A stretch of DNA of 64,000 nt, taken from positions 1,240,001-1,304,000 of the forward strand of contig JAMXBD010000209.1 of assembly GCA_024138025.1 (NCBI GenBank), read 5' to 3'. Shown one piece after another: positions 36,023 to 48,500 of this stretch. The DNA comes from Combretum micranthum. Its lineage: Eukaryota; Streptophyta; Magnoliopsida; Myrtales; Combretaceae. The position numbers and the translations under genes are program-made. The notes below the pieces were generated by a model. It worked only from the letters and a program-made list of their open reading frames with translations. It made no database searches and was not told the origin of the DNA. How positions within the stretch are numbered: the first letter of the stretch is position 1; every line of letters starts with the position of its first letter.

Positions 36023-37693
36023 ATGTTTCCATCATATCCTTCCTGGGAAAGTCCCCTCTGGACAATATCCAGGCAGTTGTTTGAGAAAGGAATAGTAGTA
36101 GATCCATGTGTATTCAGGGTTCCCAAGTCTCTGAGCTCTGTGAAACCAGAAGCTTACAGTCCTCAGCTTGTAGGTTTGTCACCATACCATCATAGGGATC
36201 CTCGGTTGTGTATCGCCATGGAAAGGGTTAAGGTAGATGCAGCTTTCAAGATTCACTTGGGATTAAAAGGTGACGGTAACTTGGGGGATCTTGTTGATAA
36301 GTTTCGTAAACTATACTTGTATATCTGTGCTTGTTACCACACGCTTGGGGAGGTACTTGAGTCGGATTTGGCAATGATAATGGTGATGGATGCACTCTTC
36401 CTGTTCGGTGTTATATGCCTACATGGAATCAGGAAAACGAGACTCGTGGCCTCTAATGATCTGCAGAAGCTGGCTGAGCTATCTCTTGGAAAGAAATTAG
36501 CGGAAGATGAAATTCTAAGGGATGTGATGATGCTTGAAAATCAAATTCCTATTTTCATTATGGAAAAGTTGTTGCTGTTGGAATGTCCATTGAATCCTGA
36601 GATTGCAAAACACATATTTCCACAGATATTATTGGATTTCTGTAGAGCTATGTCACCTTTCAAAGAGCCTGTCCCATTCGATCCTGATAAAGCTCTTAAA
36701 AGAGCCCATTTGTTGGATCTTCTCTACTATCTGATTGTGCCCACTGAAAACCTTAAGGATTACAAAATTGATATACCCGAGGATATCTTTGATGCACGAG
36801 TTGAAATAAAATTAGAAGAAGAACCAATTAAAATGAGCAAAGCGAAACCAAGAGCGAAAGCACGGAAAAAGCCAGAAGAAAACGAAAGTATGGAGGTGTT
36901 TAAAAAAATCTTTAATGTACCTATGCTTAGAGACGCTGCTCCACCAATTGGAATTGTGGGAGACCTCCTCAATTTGCCAGTTGAGTCTTTCACATCATCC
37001 TTCCAATCAGCAAGAGAAGAAATCCAAACTGATGCAGAAGACCTTCCGAGTATTCCAACAGCGTCTTCCCTATCAAAAGTTGGTATTACGTTTGGTAATA
37101 AGGCAAGGGACATCAAATCCATAAGCTTTCATAAAACAGCCAAAAGATTTGACCTTCCAGTGATGAAATTAGGAGTCAACTCCGAGGTTATAATCAGAAA
37201 CCTCGTGGCATACGAAGCAATGATGGAGGCAGACGTCGAGGGTAATGAGACTAATGTCAATGATGTCGAAGCACAAGTCCAATCTAAGGAAGATGAAAAG
37301 AAGCCACTGATATCAACAACGGGTCTAGTGCTAACTCGCCACATGGAGCTAATGAACGAACTCATAGACACTGCAGATGATGTGCAGGTGCTCAAGGATC
37401 AAAAGATTATAATAAGTAATTTGAAGAACGAAGAGATCGCCACTCTCTTCAATGGTATGAGCAAGTCTATTGAATTGGGCGGTGATAGTGAGTTGGATCG
37501 GACAATTAAGGACGTTGTAGATGTCTATAACAGCACTTTGAGGGTTAGGTGTTCCAAACTGTTGAAGCGTCATGTGTACCCCTTCTGGAAAATATTATTG
37601 GTGATTCTCTCACTTTGCTATCTAATCCTCTTGATAATACAGGCTTTCTGCAACGCGTACAATTGCCCACGTCTTTTCAAGTCCAACAAATGA
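36023..37693 (+). CDS. DUF247 (UPF0481) membrane-anchored protein, copy 2
   Basis: A single-exon gene for 556 residues, paralogous to 15350-17023. Hallmarks: DPCVFRVPKSL (from residue 27), LENQIPIF (171-178), AHLLDLLYY (228-236), GVNSEVIIRNLVAYEA (384-399) and a terminal membrane segment from about 521. The last 122 residues differ from copy 1 at about 15 positions. Residues about 60-130 are hypervariable. The central insert is lysine/arginine-rich (KAKPRAKARKK at 273-283), where copy 1 is acidic. The start is the first ATG of the frame, and the leader just before it, from TTAAGAAGTCGTTAAGC, matches copy 1. No frameshift or stop is present, so both copies look functional. The cellular role is unknown. 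A plasma-membrane or endomembrane protein with most of its mass on one side of the membrane is inferred from the topology. Confidence 0.92.
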   Translation: MFPSYPSWESPLWTISRQLFEKGIVVDPCVFRVPKSLSSVKPEAYSPQLVGLSPYHHRDPRLCIAMERVKVDAAFKIHLGLKGDGNLGDLVDKFRKLYLYICACYHTLGEVLESDLAMIMVMDALFLFGVICLHGIRKTRLVASNDLQKLAELSLGKKLAEDEILRDVMMLENQIPIFIMEKLLLLECPLNPEIAKHIFPQILLDFCRAMSPFKEPVPFDPDKALKRAHLLDLLYYLIVPTENLKDYKIDIPEDIFDARVEIKLEEEPIKMSKAKPRAKARKKPEENESMEVFKKIFNVPMLRDAAPPIGIVGDLLNLPVESFTSSFQSAREEIQTDAEDLPSIPTASSLSKVGITFGNKARDIKSISFHKTAKRFDLPVMKLGVNSEVIIRNLVAYEAMMEADVEGNETNVNDVEAQVQSKEDEKKPLISTTGLVLTRHMELMNELIDTADDVQVLKDQKIIISNLKNEEIATLFNGMSKSIELGGDSELDRTIKDVVDVYNSTLRVRCSKLLKRHVYPFWKILLVILSLCYLILLIIQAFCNAYNCPRLFKSNK

Positions 37694-38539
37694 AACGTTG
37701 TAGCAATCAGTCTCATTTGTCGTCCGTTTTTCGTAGCAAGTCTGGGGAACGTTTTGCCCGCATTCGAATTATTCAATGGGGGTTTTCTTAGCCTTGCCTT
37801 CAAGTTTTCCTCATTCTCGCATGTAGTTTTCACTTGGGCTGCTCTACAAAGTTGCCCCTAGTTTTTTTTTTTTTTTTTTTTTTTTTCCAAATAATAGATT
37901 GGATATATTGTAAATGGCAGTTAAACTGCGTTATCCTTACTCCAATCTAATGGGAGTTCCCTCTTTAAAATTGTAGTAGACGAGCCGATCATGCAGCTTT
38001 TTATGCTTCATTAGCCATAAATCAGCCATTGTATTTGCTTTTCTGTACACGGAGGATAACTTTTCTTATTATACTTCTTAGTCAATACTGTCAACTTGAC
38101 AATCATGGTGCTGCATGACCATCACTTATGGTCGTCATCTTCTTATCCTTATTTGCATGTTTCCATGTGTACCATCTTCCCCATAAGCTAGCTGCAAGTA
38201 ATGAAATAGTGGGTGGAACTTTCTGCGTGAATTCCACACATACAACAAGATATGGAATAACTCTAATTTGACCTTTCGGGTGCAGTAGAGTTGTAGCTCC
38301 ACCAATTATTCATCCTGTTGTAACCCCATCCCTACTCAATGGAACAAGATCAAACACAATTCCCCTTGTCGGTGACTAATTATGTCACAGTAGCTACCTT
38401 AATGTCTAAAATAATTATATCATCTAAAAGTCTCGAACAACCATCCACTCGTCAATATTGCTTCCATCCATAGTTCGAACGGACATTAACAAGCAACAAA
38501 TACAATGTTAACAGTCTAGTGTATATTTGTCTCTATTTA
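37694..38539. other. DUF247 gene 2 downstream region
   Basis: This holds the presumed 3' UTR with a run of about 25 T's near 37862-37886, and then sequence nearly identical to 17200-17810. About 36 bases near 37706-37741 are present here but missing after gene 1. Confidence 0.5.
38128..38271 (+). CDS. Small hypothetical ORF, shortened copy (unit 2)
   Basis: Forty-seven codons, 434 bases after DUF247 gene 2. The first 40 residues are nearly the same as at 17438, then an indel leads to a stop in ACTCTAATTTGA. The disagreement between copies argues against a conserved protein. Confidence 0.12.
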   Translation: MVVIFLSLFACFHVYHLPHKLAASNEIVGGTFCVNSTHTTRYGITLI

Positions 38540-38762
38540 GGATCTGTTTGGATTGTCTGTTTTTCATCTGTATCTGTATCTTTTTTAAAATGATATGTGT
38601 AATATATATCCGATTTGCATCTAAATTTTATCTATATTTGTTCTTTTGATGAGAACTGTCAACTTTTTTTTATCTATATCTATTTCTCGAAAAATAATTT
38701 GTTAGAAAAAAATTTGAAAAAGTGTCTGTATCTGCCGGAAAAAAGCCAAAACAAACAGACCC
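38540..38762. mobile_element. Tourist-like MITE, present only in unit 2
   Basis: A 223-base insert flanked by TTA at 38537-38539 and 38763-38765. Its left end is GGATCTGTTTGG and the reverse complement of its right end is GGGTCTGTTTGTTTT. The 3-bp TTA target duplication and these ends fit PIF/Harbinger Tourist-like MITEs. The corresponding site in unit 1 (near 17811) has no element and is also about 24 bases shorter. Confidence 0.75.
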
Positions 38763-39354
38763 TTAAACCAACGAAGAAGCAGTACTTCGTTTTTCCTAGG
38801 AAACCGATACTTCTTTTCTTTTAATCTTTGCAATATCCTATAGTTAAATAACTTCGTCACAAATTAATTTTTTTTTTTGTCATTACATCATAAATTAATT
38901 TTACTTTGTCCTTTCTTATTTGTGAGTTTCTCCCTTATTTTTTTTCATATTGTTTAACTTATCCTTATCATTCGTTTTAAATTAACCAGTTGTAAAATTT
39001 GCCTATGAGACTATAATGATCAACCTAAATAACGGGGGGTCAATCGAGGGAGGTAGCCAGTATTAGATTTTTCCTTTTTTTGTTGTCTCCAATATTTTTA
39101 TCCCCCTTCCATCTCAATTCTATTTTTCTAATTTTTTAAATTAATTAATTGTAACTTAAGTTTGATTATGAAACTCTTTATCTTTTAAACCAAGAGGGTT
39201 TCCTTCTCTTTGCTTCATGGCAAATTATTAGGGTTTGATTATTATAATGTGTTACTGTTAAATAGTTTTAAGGTTTTACTTATGATACACAATATTTTTT
39301 CTATAGACCTTATAAACTATTCATCTATTATATGATGTTCTACTCTTTTTTTTT

Positions 39355-40455
39355 TCCCGACAATAGAGATGAAGTTCGTTCATTGGGAAAAATATTACAA
39401 TGAGTATATAGATCAATACCTTCAACCAATTTGCATTTGAATTTATTTTCTATATGATTTCTATTGACCAAATCTTCTTAGTTGAGAGTTTGTTTGTACT
39501 CACCAGTAGAAAACCGATCCTTCTTAAGGATAGCTTAAACATAATCTCCCATATCAAACTCCACTATCGTCTCTTCCTACAACAACTTCTTTATATTTAT
39601 CTATAGCCCTTTCTAAATTGTCATGGACAACCCTATGAATCTCCTGCAAGTTGTGGACAAACCTTCGACCTTCCCCATGAATCTTGGTTCTATTTGGCAA
39701 GGGTAGTAAATCAATTGGATTTCTAGGAAGAACATAATACACTACTTGAAATGGAATGAACCTTGTACTATGATTAATGCATGCCCGTGTGCAAACTCTG
39801 CTTGATTTAGCTTCTGATCCTAGCTCTTCATATATTCGACCACTAAACTCATCAATAGATTTCTTAAGGAACTATTCAGAACCTCAGTTTTCCCATTTAT
39901 TTGTGGATGATAGGAACTACTGAAATTTAGTCAATATTGACCATTTTCCACAAGTGACGCCAAAAATGGCTAAGAAATCTGGTGTGTTTGTTAGAATCAA
40001 TGATTAAAGATAACCTATGCAACCGATAAACCACTCAAAAGTGCAAATGTGCAATGTGCATAGCATTCGTAGTCTTCTTATAAGGGATAAAATGCATAAT
40101 CTTAGAAAATTTGTTCACGACAATAAAGATTGAGTCATTACCTCATTGAGTTCGCCGTAAGCCCAAAATGAAGTTCATGCTCACATTAACCAATGACTAC
40201 AATGGAGCTGACAATGGCATAAATAATCTTGCATTTGTAACTATGCCATTGGACATTTGGCAGACTCTACAACTTTGCACATACCTCTCTACCTCTTTGT
40301 GAATGGTTAAACAAAAATAAGATGTCTGTACCAATTGCAAAGTCCTGTCTCATCCTACATGATTGTACCAATTACAAACTCTTTAATGATCTATGCTCTT
40401 AAATTATAATTTGAGATGCATAATTGATTACCCCTAAAAAAATACTTATAAACAC
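39355..40455 (-). pseudogene. Ty3/gypsy integrase remnant (unit 2)
   Basis: This is the unit-2 copy of 18375-19490, with the same decayed integrase blocks and nearly the same disabling changes. It was therefore dead before the segmental duplication. The 62-codon open frame at 39554-39742 covers the VVHDNLERAIDKYKE part. Confidence 0.85.
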
Positions 40456-42086
40456 CTAGATTTTTAGTACTTTTAGATATAAACCATAAAGTTGCCATTG
40501 AACAAGAGCCCTAAAAATCACTTCGAGTTAACCCTAAATCCTATAAACTCTAGACATGATCAAATATGGTTCCATAACCCTAGAATGTTGACAAATCGAG
40601 TAAAGCTCGAAACCCTAAAGATAAGTTGCTTGGTGAAATATTTCATCGAAATGAATAAAAATCACGATGTCTTAAATGATATGGAACCCTTATGCCAAAT
40701 AGTCCTTTTACTCTATCACTAACATGCAATTTGAGATAACATAACAAATAGTAATTCATAAAAAAAAATAATACCAAATTAATTTTCTATAATCATATAC
40801 TAATTTATCGATTTAGAAAATCATCAATTAAACCGACCGTTATGCGTATTAGAATTCTTACTAGTAAATATTTGTCATTTCTACTACACTATTCATTACT
40901 ATAAACTACTAAATCAATTTACTTTATGTCACTATTCATGCCTATTCTATCTCTAAACCTATTATTGCATAACCATAACTTATACAATTAAACCTATCAC
41001 CTATCACATCAAATATAATACATATATTATACAAATATCAATGAAAAACATACTATCCAAACACTCCTATGTCACATTCCGTATGTCGGAATAAAATGAT
41101 AATAAAATCATGATTCCGAATTATATTCTCATTCTTATATTTCAATGCCATTTTTGAAATCTAAAATCACAATTCTTGGGAATCAATTATTTTGGTTTTG
41201 AGAAAAAATTTGATCATACCTATAAAAAGGTGAAATTATGATTCCATTCCATCCTAATAAATTATCACCTATTACAATTACTTTTTTATCCTCTTATATA
41301 TTTATTATTCACATTTGTTATCGAGCATATATTTGACAAATATCATATGAATTTCATTTCATTCTATTTATCCAGATAAAGGAATAGATTTATCATTCCG
41401 TCACTCATTCTATTTCATTTCATTGCTCCATTCTAATTCATTCCATTTAGAATGATTCCACATACCAAATATAACATAAAGGGTTTTAAGCTAGATCTTG
41501 AAAAATCTTATAGGATATCAGGTGTATTTAGATTTTATAAATCCCATTTTAATTTACCCAATCACACTCTTATGGCAAAGAATGGATATCTTTAAATGTG
41601 AAATATGTATAAATTATTAAGATATTGGTTCTAATCACTTAGTAATCTAGGTTCAATTATTACAGGGAACATAATAAAAAGAAGCTTTTAGCTTTCATAA
41701 ATCCATAGAGGGTAAACCTATTGGTTTTTCAACTTATTGAGATACTTACCCAACATGGGAAAACTAAGATGGGATTTCTTTCTACACTAATATAGATTTT
41801 TTATAGACAAGCCTATTATGACTTTGAAAAAATAACAAACAATGCTGCATTATATTTAAGAATGGATGTTTAATAGAAAATGTGATGTTTATTATATGAT
41901 AGCAATCACAAATCTTATAATTACTAGTATCAGCTTTATAGTTTAAAAACTACTCAATCATTATCATACTACAAATGTAACATTAAGCACATAGGTACAT
42001 CATGACATTCATATTTGATTCACCATAATAGAAAGTTATATTTAGATTTTCCTATATATCAATGTTATAGTATTTTCAGCCTGTGC
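40456..42086. other. Gene-free AT-rich end of unit 2
   Basis: This is equivalent to 19491-21104, including the ATTCC-rich block at about 41035-41480. The open frame at 40492-40722 is not preserved in unit 1 and is not called. Confidence 0.45.
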
Positions 42087-42388
42087 TCATAGATCCCTTT
42101 TCCAAAGACCTGACATTGAGATGAGTACTCCAAATGTTTTGTTTTATTCATTCTTGATGCAATTGATGTCTAGACAAATGCTCTTGTTCTATGAGGCACT
42201 TTTAAGAAAAATTTTCACCACTCTGGCTTCTAAACCTTGCAAATGCATCCAGTATTAATATTATTCCTACGAATTACACATCGCCAACTCCACCGTGACA
42301 TTTTAAAATTTAAGTAGACACCTTAATTCAATTTATAATTTCTTTTGACTGCTTTATTAGATTTGTGGTTTGAAGGTTTACACCTTAA

Positions 42389-42611
42389 GGGTCTATTTGG
42401 ATTGTCGAATTTTTATATGTATCATATCTGTATCAAATTTGTATTTATAACTTATCTTTATCATATTTGTATCATAACTGTATTGTATTTGTTTGTTCTA
42501 TATATGAGTCAAACATTAGTTTTTTATCAGTATCTATTTCTGAACAATCATTTTTAAAGATGATAAAAATATGATGTCAGAATAACCAAAATTAGATAAG
42601 ACAAATAGATC
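42389..42611. mobile_element. Tourist-like MITE remnant (unit 3)
   Basis: This is the unit-3 counterpart of the element at 301-524, in the same position and with the same ends. Its presence in all three units shows that the insertion predates the segmental duplication. Confidence 0.5.
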
Positions 42612-44787
42612 GTCTATAGTTAAGTTTGAGATACTAAGAGTTACACCTTGAATCTTTATGGTGGCATTATATATATTTATAATATATTAATTCCTAAATA
42701 CCAAACCTTCATGAGCAGGAATGAAAACTAACTTTAAGAGCTTGAACACCACGTTCATGGACGAAAAATACATTATTGAATCCAAACATCATTGTAAATT
42801 TGAAAGAATAATCCATAATAGAGAATATATTGCAATTTGCAAATAACATAAAATCCGAGAGACAACTTTTTCAGAAGAATCAAGTAGGTACACCACTTTG
42901 CTACCACTCAACACCAACATTAACATCATGACCACCACTAGTAGCATCTCATCACCGTTACCATGTGACTTTTATCACTAGCTTATCATTGTCATTATCC
43001 CTAGGGATGCAATCACAGAGGTTATTAGAGGGTACTTAACCCATCTATGTTGATAAATAGCTAATAGGGTTTGGGACAGTTTTGGGATTTTTTGCGAAAC
43101 CTTATGGGGTAGACAACGACACGAGCCAGATTCAATCTCGACCCACGGGTTACGGTCTAGGTGGCTCAAAACTGGTCCGTGTAATGCTAGGGCTAGGCCT
43201 TTCCAAGTTACCCATTGATTCATGACCATTGAACTACCCATTTTTTAAAGTTTTCTAAAACAAAATTTTAACAATAATTTTTTTTTCTAAAAATAAAATA
43301 AGATGAAATTAAAAAATAGACTCGAATTTAAATAAAAGAAATATTTAACTTGAAATGAAATTGCCCCAAAAATAATAGTCTTTAGCCCATATGATGTGTT
43401 TAAAAGTGTATTTACACCCAAACACATTACTTTTAATTGTAAAGTTAGCATTTTGAGATAATAAAACACTTAAGATACAAACAACTCCTACAAAAACAAA
43501 AACAATAATACACTTTTGTTAAAAATCTATATAAATCTATCCAAATAGTTTTTAAGTATATTTATAACTTGTGTTGTTAATAACAACATCACATTAAAGT
43601 CATGAATAGTAATAAATTTTTACTTCTCACACCAAAAATTAATTTGAACATTCACTTCTTTTTATATTTATTTTTCCACTTTACTCTTCTTTTCCATTTT
43701 TTTCTTATTTAACATTACCATTTGACTTAGTTTGACATAGCAAGTCGGCAGATTAAGGCCTCTAGCCTAACTTGACAACTTATTGAGTCATGACCTATAT
43801 GGTCAAACGAAGCTGATGAGTCATGATTGCTTGTACTTATGTCTACCTATAGAGTAATGGGTCGAGGATAGAATCCCTTAGAAACCCATACCTATGAGAA
43901 GAATGTTTTCAAAAATTTATTTCAATTAATAAAATTGAAAGTCAAATTAGTTTAAAGTTCATGAATTTTAGGTATTAGTTCAATTTAATAAATAGTGTAT
44001 GTGGTTTCAAATTTTTAGAGCATTCGTTTTTAATAATATCCTATTTTAATTAATCACGGTGACTTATTACAATGTTTAGCTAATAAAAAATAAATTTGGA
44101 ACGATTTATTACTAAAAGATAGAAAATTTTCACGAGTAAGTAAAAAAGAAAATTTCGGGTATGTATGTTATGAGAAGAAATTTTTTTTCTTTTTCTTAGA
44201 TGATATTAAAACATAAAATAATTTTACTTAAAAGATTATTAGGGTTATTGGGCTTCAGTTCAAGTACCCTGTAGGCGTCTATCGGGTGAGTTTCAGATTC
44301 ATGGACAAATATCCTATAGGGTTTGAAATGGGTTTTAAGAGACCCTATAGGCTATTAGGATAGGTTTGGAATTTGTAATCCCATCTCAAGGCTAACCCAA
44401 CTATATCCCAAATTTTGCTATCACGAGTGTTGCAGCCACAATAAATGCAACTACCTTAGGATCAACATACTTGCTAACTAAAGTATTAAAGTGCCCACAC
44501 TGGACTTAATTCTAATGTGTAACTAATCGTGTTCTGTTTTGCAGGCCTATTGTTTACAAGAGTCCAGTCTAGATTCTTTATATTCAGCCTTTACTAGATT
44601 ATAACTAGCAACGTATTGCAAATTACCTAAGAAAGTATCAATATTTTTAGTGATTAAAGAGTTGATTGAACTTTTAGATTAATTTTTAGTTAATTTTCTT
44701 TAATGGTCATTTATGAATATCTTAGTTGACTCATTCTATGAAACGTTAATCCTTTTTTTAACCATATGAAATATTATTAGCTATGCT

Positions 44788-45501
44788 TAGAAGTGTGAAA
44801 AAAAAAGGAAGAAAAAAATGGATAAAACTAAAAAACCGAATCGAAACAGAAAAACCAATCTAAAAAAATGATTAATTGGTTCGTTGGTTTCGGTTTAGGA
44901 TTACGGTTTTTATTTTTTCCAGTTTTCGATTTCGGATTCGGTTTATAACCATAAAAAACTTATGGTTAACTATTAACCATTTCAATATTTATAAATATAT
45001 TAAATATATAATTTACATATACATATAATTATTTTAAATATATATACATATAATTTTCATATGTTAATGTTCCTTGGAATTTCATTAAAGTACTGTGGTT
45101 TACTTGTTTGTCTTATATTTGATGGGAGTTAATGTGATAATTGATTTGGTTTGATTTTATTGATGATGATACATCCAAAGGCTTATTTTTCCCCTTTTCT
45201 TCAATTTGATTTTCTTTTTTTTTTTTATCTCTTGTAATATATATAATAATTTAAAGAAAAATTTTATGATAAAAGCCAAAAACTAAGGTTTGTTGTAACT
45301 ATCAATTTAATTTGTTGAAACCATTATGTTAAATAGTTAAAAAACCAAAAAAAAAAAAATTAATCGAGAAAATGGTTAACATTAAGGCGGTCAACCATTT
45401 ATAATGGACCAGTTAAGGGTCGAGATATTAAAAAACCGATTATTACTATTAAGTTTATAAAATAGGACCACAGATCGGTTAACTGAACCTTGAACACCCA
45501 T
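44788..45501. mobile_element. hAT-like non-autonomous element (unit 3)
   Basis: Flanked by AGCTATGCT at 44779-44787 (one mismatch) and AGCTGTGCT at 45502-45510. It is homologous to the elements at 2705-3401 and 23776-24460, so the insertion predates the array. Confidence 0.6.
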
Positions 45502-48500
45502 AGCTGTGCTAGGATTGCATAAGTTGAAATTGCGACTAAACACCTATAAGTTATAACGACTGTCGGATAAATTGGGTAGGTCTAAAGACATGAAGTGAGT
45601 GCATGTGGACTCTTGTACCTAAAGGGATGCAGTTACCAAGAATGGACCAAGACTTGAAGGAAGTAATGGAGTGAGCTTTTGAAGCCCGAATGGGCCGCCA
45701 AACTTCACTTTGATTATAGCAATTGTAGTGGTTTCTAGGAGATATTGTGACCAATCTGTTGTGGCAAAAGTTACACGTGCTATCTCAATGTTATTATAAA
45801 TGTGTAAGAGAGCATCCTTTTATAGCATAAATATGTTTATTGTGTAACAAAACAAAAATAGTGAGGAAATGGAAATATAATATTGAGCTCCTAAAATTGC
45901 TTAAATGAATTTACCCTTAAATATGAGATTTTTTTTTAAATATTATTAACCTTGTTATTATTAGGTAATCGATACAAAAATTGAAGACTTTGGATAGCAT
46001 ACGAAATGGGCTTTACCCATTTTTATTCGGTTGGTAATATGGCGGACTAGTCTGGAATTGGGGCATAATATATTTTTGGTGCCTATACGTATACCCTTCT
46101 AAAATATTTTTCTTCATACAATTGAAGAACTTAGTGTTGCATGTTGGATTATTTATACATTGCCATTAAAGTAACTATAACATTAGAATAATATCATGGG
46201 GGTGCCATCGGCTAATATAGAAAGATAAATTCTATGGTTTCATCATTAATTTTAACAAGATCGATTCTATTGATTATTTAACGGCTCAAATGGTAATTAA
46301 TCATAATCATACCACTAAAATAGTTGATATTTGAACTAAAATATTTATTTTAACTGTTGAATGATTTTGAATATCAGTCTCAATTATATGATCTTAGCTC
46401 AATAGAAATTCGGGTGACCGTTTTTCTGCCCAACCAAGCGCAAATAGATAAACCATTTCTATGCAATTATGTTTTACTTTTTAAATGCATATTTTTATTT
46501 TTTTAGTCGTGTAAGAAAATTAGGGGTTGTTAGCTAAAAATATTTAAAAGCATTAAAATGTTAAAATTTTGGAAAGATGAATTTACAATTTGACTGGAAC
46601 ATCAAATAAATTGTAGGGCCCTTTATGGCGACAGCCATCTTGACGAACGATACAGTAATATCAATCCTCTCAAGCTTTGGTCATAATATAAAATGGACCT
46701 TTTCTTGAATGCCTAGAAGACCATCTCATTGGTGGGCTTAAGCCCAGCAGTTTCTTTTCAAGGCCCATGAAAATCTTATCTAACAGTGGTCCACCTCCAC
46801 TCCACCAATAATTGAACGCATCCATACTAGCAGAATTGCAGCCAGCATCAGATATAATTATTTGCTATTTCTGATTTGCTATTTTTAAGTATACTATCCC
46901 TATTAATTATATGTGCATGTTTATTTCTAAAATAATTTTTTATATTTATATTAATTTTTTTCATATAATCAAATATAATTACAATCACTCTCTGAGTGGT
47001 AAATATTAAATTTAATACCTAAGTTTCATATCCAATTTAATGCATGAACTTTTGTCAATTTAATAGTTATTTAAACCTTTTTAGTATTATTTTTATCATC
47101 TTCTAAATAAAATTTGGTCTGTTTGTAAACATAGAAAATGTAATATTTCATTGAATTTTTATTAATACTCTTAATACCATTTCATATTATTGACCAAAGT
47201 GCTTTCTTTACATCAAGAAACACAATTAATAGTATTAGTAAGATAATAAAAATAATTAAAGAAACTTCCATTGGACGTTAACTTGATCAATTAAAATTGA
47301 AAAACTAAATTAAATTTTTTATGGATATTAAATTTGATATTTTTCTAATCTCAAATAACACATGCTATCATGCGGAGTTCTCTCGATCAAAATAATCATG
47401 AAGTCTGGTAGATGCCAATCACATCACATACGATTTTGGGTTATCTTTTCCCTTTCCCAATAACCAGAAAAAAGTGCCCCCCAGCATATACATCACATTG
47501 TGTATTGCGAAGAAGCACTTTATTTGATATTAATATGTTACGGCTCCGAATTAAAGTTGGATGCTACCTGATCCGCACCGAAAATGATTTACTTGGTTTG
47601 CCTTAGAGCCTAGCTAGGTGGCTTGCAGGCTTAGGCTAGCTTACTTCTACTTCTTGGTTCCATCCATAACTAGCGTTTTTGCTTTACTTTTTATTTTTTC
47701 CCCAATATAACTAGTGTATTTAAAATACTAGTTTAAGGATCTTAAGGAGAGAAAAAAGAAGAAGAAGAAGACTGGCATTTTTTTGAGAATGATAATACAA
47801 TCCAAAGGAAAAAAAATTATTTGAAATTGTGTTTTCATTACTAGGATTTAACATGGCTTTTGAAGACATCCATTGATGTTTTGGTTATAAATGTTGGTAT
47901 ATGGTAAAGAAATTTTCTATAAATAATAAGAGAATATTTTTTCAAAAAAAAAAAATTGCAGCATTCTTAAAACCAACCATCAGTGGCCTTGGCATCACTC
48001 CCAAAATGTAATACAACTCCTTTGAAGGCATTATATTTGAAAATTATCCTTAGTCATCTATAGAGTTTAGAAGTGAAAATAAACCAAATTGGTTTATAAA
48101 CTACTTGAGTTTGATTTGATAATAGTTAAATCGAACTCATGTTAATTGGATAATTTATCAAGCCAAGTTCTAGCTTTTTATACTTAGCTCAACTAGCTCA
48201 TGAGTGTAATTGAGATCGAGTTGAGTATAAATATTAATTGAATTAAGGTTTAATATTTTTTTAATTAGAATTAAAAATATATATTTTAATAAATCAAGTT
48301 TAAATGAATTTAATCAAGTTGACCTTGAGATTACATAATGTTATTTCACACTAAACTCGAGTTTAAAATCTTATACTCAATCGCACTAAGATTGAGTTTT
48401 GAAATTTCGAGCTGGATTTGAACTTGAACTTAGTATTGTCCTATCTTTAACTCAATTTGTTTGTAGCCCTAGTAAAATTATTAAAAGGTTTTTCTTTTAT

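Larger units (their letters stand above)
21105..42086. repeat. Tandem segmental duplication, unit 2
   Basis: This second copy of the 21-kb unit is collinear with unit 1 and contains the second DUF247 gene. Compared with unit 1 it lacks about 735 bases near 28340, has a third copy of the 135-bp internal repeat near 30.5 kb, and carries an extra Tourist-like MITE at 38540-38762. Its first 3 kb also shows many one-base deletions relative to both other units. Confidence 0.95.
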
